A stretch of DNA of 64,000 nt. Origin: Sarcomyxa edulis (Eukaryota; Basidiomycota; Agaricomycetes; Agaricales; Mycenaceae). The stretch covers positions 496,001-560,000 of the forward strand of contig QUOL01000017.1 of assembly GCA_009761415.1 (NCBI GenBank), read 5' to 3'. Positions 59,561 through 64,000 of this stretch are shown one piece after another (the stretch's first letter is position 1; each line of letters begins with the position of its first letter). A program made the translations under genes and the position numbers. The notes below the pieces were generated by a model. The model saw only the letters and a program-made list of their open reading frames with translations. It did not search any database and was not told where the DNA came from.

Positions 59561-60104
59561 ACCTCGGGAACGACACAACGACTACTATGGCGTCGGCTGC
59601 TCCGAGTGTGGAGAGCACGACAATGAATTGGAATGGAGGATGACGGGGTGATGGGTGATGGGGACGCCGTTGAACGACGGTTGGGGTAGGCGAAAGCAGA
59701 GGAGCTGGATGGTACAGGTGAAGGTGTTCGAGATGCCGATGTACATGTAGAAGATAGTGGTACTTGACGCGTGTAGGTGCGGACGTGACTACAGTATGAA
59801 CCAATGGCAGTCAAAATGGTGATCTAAAGTGTGGAGAATTGTACATACCCTATGATACGGGGCTTGAAGGTGATTTGACGGGTCTTTTTGGCAGCGAATT
59901 CCACGTAACCCAATTGTAACCCTGCACGAACAATTCACGAAAAGTTCGAGCAGCTCGAACTTTTATTCCCACGCTTCCCTCCACATCCCCCCGCTCTTTT
60001 TACCACCGCGGACGCGTACTTTGCCTCCGTGTTACCTGTTGTCTGTCCTTTCAATATTATGTTGAGGTGTTGTGCTGATTTTATGATTGATTACAGGTGC
60101 TTTA
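59561..60104. promoter_or_regulatory. Upstream region of the TET/JBP gene
   Basis: Contains the perfect inverted repeat at 59940-59964 about 140 bp before the start codon and otherwise no exon. A minus-strand frame at 59496-59804 is a shadow of the + strand fragment and has no domain. Confidence 0.45.
59940..59964. repeat. Perfect inverted-repeat motif, right copy
   Basis: AAAAGTTCGAGC - A - GCTCGAACTTTT, arms of 12 bp around one base. The left copy at 53246-53268 shares AAAGTTCGAGCAG and ACTTT. It could be a terminal signal of a mobile segment or a binding site shared by two promoters. Confidence 0.8.
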
Positions 60105-63100
60105 ATGAGTCAGTCTGCTCTAAGTGACATCATCCCGGGGCACATATTGGATCTTATTAGGGATGAGCTTTCCGAGCATCTAGCGCGTCAAGATTCTCCG
60201 GGTCTTGCTTTTTTGCAACGCCTTCTACCTCCGGCACCCTCATCCGCTTTCCTTGACCACGCATCATCTTTGGAGACCTCCTCGGGAATAGATATCCTCA
60301 CCCGTGCTCTGTCCCCTTTGTCTGCGCTCTCGTCACCTCTCTTGTCACCTCTCTCGTCACCTCTCTCGTCGCCCCTCTCGTCGCCCCTCTCGTCACCTCT
60401 CTCGTCACCGTCAAAATATAGTGCAGATCTCCCGGCACCGGTGTACACGCTGGAAATAGGGTCTGATGATGCCAACGATGTCTTCGAATCGATCATCACA
60501 CCTGGTTCATGCGGTGAGTTGAGTTGCCAAGGCTGCTTGGATCGTTATGGGTTAGACGTTCTCCGCATACGAGGTGGAGCTCGGGGTAGGGGTAGGGGTA
60601 GGGGTGTAGGACGTGGGCGTGGAGTAGGAAGAGGGGCCGGAAGGGGTCGGGGTGGTCGGGGTGGTCGGGGTGGTCGGGGTGGTCGGGGTGGTCGAGGAGC
60701 TGGCAGGGGAGGGGCAGCAGGTGCAGGAGCTCAAGTCGCTGTAGATGACTGCGAGAATCGGAATGCGAGGCGCCGTCGTGACCGTGCTCGCGCCCGTCAA
60801 TTACAAGCTGTACGTCAAAGCCAAACCAATGGTCAGGCTGCCGCTGCCGCAACGACTCAGACTCAAGGCACAGCTGCAACACAACCAGGGTCTGGGGCTG
60901 CAGCTGGTGGATCAAGAGATGCAGATGAGAGGATGCTCAGTGGACCAGGTGGTGGGGCGGGTGGTGAGACTCAGGATGATGGTTTTGGTGAACATGGTCT
61001 GGATTTGGAAGGGCTGGATATGTTGGATGATCAGTCGACAGTGGTGGGGAATGACAATGAGACAGTGAGAGATGGTGATGAAGATGATGAACCGGCAATG
61101 GTAGCTGCTCCTAAATCCTCGAAGCGTAAGGGAGGTCGAAGTGAAGGGCATGTGACAAAGAAGGCCAAGGTTTGGGTCGAGCGGCTCATTGGTCCAGAGA
61201 TATCAAAAAATGCAGGCGCACTAGTGGCTCGCCTTGCCACAATTTCGACTGAAGCAGGACAGGCGGCTCTTTCGTCTTTTCTCAACACTCTTCTTGCCCC
61301 ATCTGCACTTCTCAGTCTCAAATCCCTGCACGATCATCATTCCAGTGCTAATCCCACTATCTCAAGTATCTCTGCTCTTTCTCGGAGATGTGACCGATTC
61401 GCCAATCTGGACCGTGTCAATTCCTTCTGCTATATGGTGACTCTTATAGAACTGGTCTATGCGCTTGACAGGTTTTTATAATACATCCTCAACTATGCTC
61501 AGGGTCTGAATAAATTGTTTACAGGTCTCATTTTAGCAATGCTTATATTGCAGAAAATGCCGGTATTCCCAAGTCGACATTAGCTACCAAAAAGGGTGCA
61601 GGTCAGCGGTTTGCTGGCCTGGCAGCTGGAGGTAAGCAATAAGAACCATAATTGTGTCTAGGGTTTTGTTAAAAATTCAGTAGGAACTTGTTTCATTCTC
61701 ATCATCATCGCTGTCCTAGATATGAGAACCTTGCTGCAAGATAACGGTACGTCAAATTGGCAAGACATCTGCGCTCTCGCAAATATTCTTAGAGCTCCAT
61801 GGAATGGTACGTGTATTGTTACCGACCGTCAGGTTTATTGCATTGCTGACTTTTTGTCAAGTGGACGACGCACAAGCCAACATTGTTCGCAATGTCCTGA
61901 TGCCTCAACTTCGCCGCATTGCTCTCCATCCTGGATTGAAGGATGCACTGAAATTCAGCTCCCTTGAGTTCTACGACGTCAACAAAAGTGATCTACAGCT
62001 AGGGTCGATCAAAAACCAGTATGTTTCTCCATTATTTGTGGATGCGACGAATATACTGAGCTGAGTGAATAGTCACATTCCTGTGGCCAACCGTTCTGCC
62101 TGTTGGGACAAGATTTTTGACAGTCCTACATTGGAAATTCCACCCAGTCCTGGTTTATTGTCCTTTATTGCGCCTGCTATCACGGTAGAAACCCCCGTTC
62201 ACAATGTTTTGTCCCGACCAGATCCTTTAAGGATGCTCGACAAAACGCAGAGAAAGGTATGGACAGAGAACGAAAGAGGTAGAGCTGAGCAAGGTCTTGT
62301 ACTAACCAAACTTGACGAACTGGAATCCAAGGTACTACACCATTACTCGGACTCTCAAAATGCTAATCTCATTTGCTTGTTCTGCTATAACAGATGAAAA
62401 CACTTCATACGTCTGAGAATTCCCCTTCGTACATCAAAATCCCTTCGTCGGTCTGTTCTGGGTACGTGTATGTTGATTGTTGATGTCTACAGCTCATAGA
62501 CCGTGTTCCTGGGCAGAAAAACCCTCCACATCAAAAGCAAGGATGGTGGTCTAGTTGCGTTGCTTCTCACCCACCTGAAAGACATCTTCCAGGAGAAAGT
62601 CGATGCGTTCCCTGACATTCTCAACTCAGCAATGGGGGACGAACTCTATCCAGAGACTTCTTTGAGGAAAGAATATACATTCCATGCCTCTCATTTCGAA
62701 CCGGCATATAATCGGTATTGTGAAAAGGTGGTGTTCCAGTTTATTATTCAGTTTTCTGCTCTAACGTATAGTCATAGGGAACGGGGGCCCCTAGAAATGT
62801 CCATCCCAACTTGATCCAGCGCGAAGGAGTGAGCCGTGTTAATTTCAGTCAACGCACCCCCCATCCTTCCCGAGAAATCAATGAGGATCCAGGAGCGTTC
62901 AAGGCTCTGTCCGATTACATCGCTGATTTCTGCAGGTTTGTGGAAGAGAATGTATGTTGTTTCGAAGCTTCTTTCACATGACCACCTGATTCATTTTTCT
63001 TAGCTTCGTCATTACCTTCCAGACACTTACGAACGACTCAAGGTGTATTGCGACATCTTACCATATTCCGAAGTCCCTGCGACATATCCATTTGCAGGAT

Positions 63101-63408
63101 TTGTCGTCAATCTGTGTGTATGCACAGATGGACACCGCGACTCCCAAGATGCCGAGGACATGTGTGTGGTGATGCAGTTCAGCAGAAATTGCAAAGGAGG
63201 GGGACTTTGTCTGTACGAAGCCGGCTTGGTTTTTGAGATGGAATCAGGAGACATCCTGATATTTCCTTCTTGTCTACTGACTCACTTTAACCTGCATTTT
63301 GAAGGGGTCAGAGCATCGTTGGTTCTTCATTCCGACAAGCATTGTAAAGATTGGATTGCTGATAGAAACGGGTGGGCTGGGGAAGGAGACTTTGGCATTT
63401 TGATATAA
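60105..63408 (+). CDS. TET/JBP-type 2-oxoglutarate/Fe(II) dioxygenase with RGG-rich region
   Basis: Nine exons (60105-61471, 61525-61631, 61720-61806, 61862-62018, 62073-62331, 62394-62461, 62517-62727, 62778-62951, 63004-63408) all join in phase and give 944 residues. The start is MSQSALSDIIPG. An N-terminal region has (SPLS)n repeats (about residues 75-105), then RGG/RGR repeats (about 160-205), an acidic stretch and a basic nuclear-type patch (SSKRKGG...KKAKVW). The C-terminal double-stranded beta-helix keeps the iron ligands: His-x-Asp in CTDGHRDSQD and the distal His in LLTHFNL, with the 2-oxoglutarate Arg in EGVRASLVLHSD. Fungal TET/JBP proteins oxidise 5-methylcytosine and are expanded in basidiomycetes, often beside KDZ transposons. 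Activity on DNA is inferred from family, not shown. Confidence 0.85.
60330..60410. repeat. Coding repeat (SPLS)n
   Basis: Tandem CTCTCGTCACCT-type 12-bp units, about six, within exon 1 of the dioxygenase gene, encoding SPLS repeats. Confidence 0.85.
60585..60712. repeat. Coding repeat (RGG/GRG)n
   Basis: GGTAGG hexamers, then five to six copies of GGTCGGGGT, in exon 1 of the dioxygenase gene. They encode a Gly/Arg-rich region of the RGG type, which commonly binds RNA or DNA. Confidence 0.85.
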
Positions 63409-63484
63409 TAGATATCATATCTCGATATTTAGCCCTGGTCAAATCGATAGATAATAATTTACGACTAATGTATATTGGTTATAA

Positions 63485-63997
63485 CTAGACATCCATCATG
63501 GTTTTGAGTACCATCAACCATTTCTCCTTGGTACAAGTGATGGCGGCCATTTGACCAGGAAGCATAATGATGTTCCCTTCCGCAGATGGCAAGGGGATTC
63601 GTTCACCAACAAGCATTGCGGATAACATGTCTCTTGCCTCTTGTTGCTCGGAAGTAAGAACACAGCCATCTCGTCTCCTATTGAGCCGCTCCAGAACAAC
63701 GCGTGATTTGGCTACGTTCTTTCGTATGTTGCGAAACGATTCTGGTGCCGCACATTGTGTCCAGTTGACAATATCTGCTAGTTCGATACTGTGATTATCT
63801 GCTATAACAGGCTTGAATCCTCCGTGGCTAATAGGCCAGGTCATTTCTAGTACGTCGCATATTGAATGAATGGTTCGTTCAAGGAGGCAGTGCTTATATG
63901 CAGCTCCATAAGCGGACAACGAAGTTTTACTGATGTGAATTCGGAGTAAGGCCTCCTGCTGTGGGAAACAATTGCTGAGATACTGATGAATGGGCAT
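63485..63997 (-). CDS. Unrecognised reading frame at right edge
   Basis: Open frame of 170 residues that ends at TAG 63485 and reaches the last bases of the window; the Met at 63997 may be internal, so the gene probably starts outside. It reads FPQQEALLRIHISKTSLSAY, SICDVLEMTWPIS, IVNWTQCAAPESFRN, RRRDGCVLTSEQQEARDML and LPSAEGNIIMLPGQMAAITC. It is convergent with the dioxygenase gene, 76 bp from its stop. I do not recognise the family. Because KDZ-type transposons often neighbour fungal TET/JBP genes, a transposon-associated protein is possible but unproven. Confidence 0.5.
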   Translation of the reverse strand: MPIHQYLSNCFPQQEALLRIHISKTSLSAYGAAYKHCLLERTIHSICDVLEMTWPISHGGFKPVIADNHSIELADIVNWTQCAAPESFRNIRKNVAKSRVVLERLNRRRDGCVLTSEQQEARDMLSAMLVGERIPLPSAEGNIIMLPGQMAAITCTKEKWLMVLKTMMDV

Positions 63998-64000
63998 GGT

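Noticed and set aside
59496..59804. Minus-strand frame of about 100 codons
   Set aside because: Shadow of the + strand Pro-rich fragment; the His/Pro-rich composition is the reverse complement of that sequence.
53246..59964. Typical Helitron ends (TC at 5', hairpin plus CTRR at 3')
   Set aside because: The right hairpin is not followed by CTRR within the usual distance, so Helitron identity cannot be claimed from the termini.

Overview
The window is nuclear DNA of a filamentous basidiomycete, most likely an agaricomycete. The genes are broken by many short introns of about 45-70 nt with GT...AG borders. The encoded proteins are of fungal types (KRE6-type glucan synthesis protein, Old Yellow Enzymes, NDC10/GCR1-like tyrosine recombinase, TET/JBP dioxygenase, Tad-like LINE remnant, F-box and BTB families). 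A tRNA-Gly gene carries a short intron after the anticodon. Exon borders below were worked out by hand from splice signals and reading phase, and single borders may be wrong.

Left part (1-23 kb). A ferric-reductase-like gene is cut by the left edge. A long gene-poor stretch with tRNA-Gly follows. Then come a divergent RRP46 exosome gene and a PrxQ/Dot5 peroxiredoxin, a complete KRE6/SKN1-like GH16 gene with 13 exons, two tandem FHA-domain genes, an Old Yellow Enzyme, an unrecognised gene with a mitochondrial-looking leader, the 3' end of a LINE, and an XPG/GEN1-like nuclease.

Middle part (23-53 kb). A large tyrosine-recombinase gene of Crypton type is followed by a decayed KRE6-like pseudogene full of expanded short repeats. 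Next is an expressed-looking KRE6 paralogue that has lost the catalytic core. Then follow a small secreted protein, a frameshifted second copy of the mitochondrial-leader family, an F-box protein, a disordered protein, a single-pass surface protein, a SAM methyltransferase, two BTB genes flanking a second Old Yellow Enzyme, and an F-box/LRR-like gene. Local duplication dominates here: KRE6-like, Old Yellow Enzyme, FHA, BTB, F-box and the unknown family all occur at least twice.

Right part (53-64 kb). This is the most unusual region. From about 53.4 to 59.6 kb, pieces of at least four unrelated cellular genes lie end to end, all on the + strand and all cut or damaged: an unrecognised Pro-rich gene, phosphoglucomutase, a formin, a PAP2 lipid phosphatase and the AP-2 mu adaptin. 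The second piece of the Pro-rich gene appears again after the adaptin. The mosaic lies between two near-identical inverted-repeat motifs about 6.7 kb apart. Immediately downstream is a complete TET/JBP-type 2-oxoglutarate/Fe(II) dioxygenase gene with an RGG-rich linker, and a convergent unrecognised reading frame reaches the right edge. The mosaic could be transposon-borne gene-fragment capture, a decayed segmental duplication, or an assembly artefact; the sequence alone does not decide.
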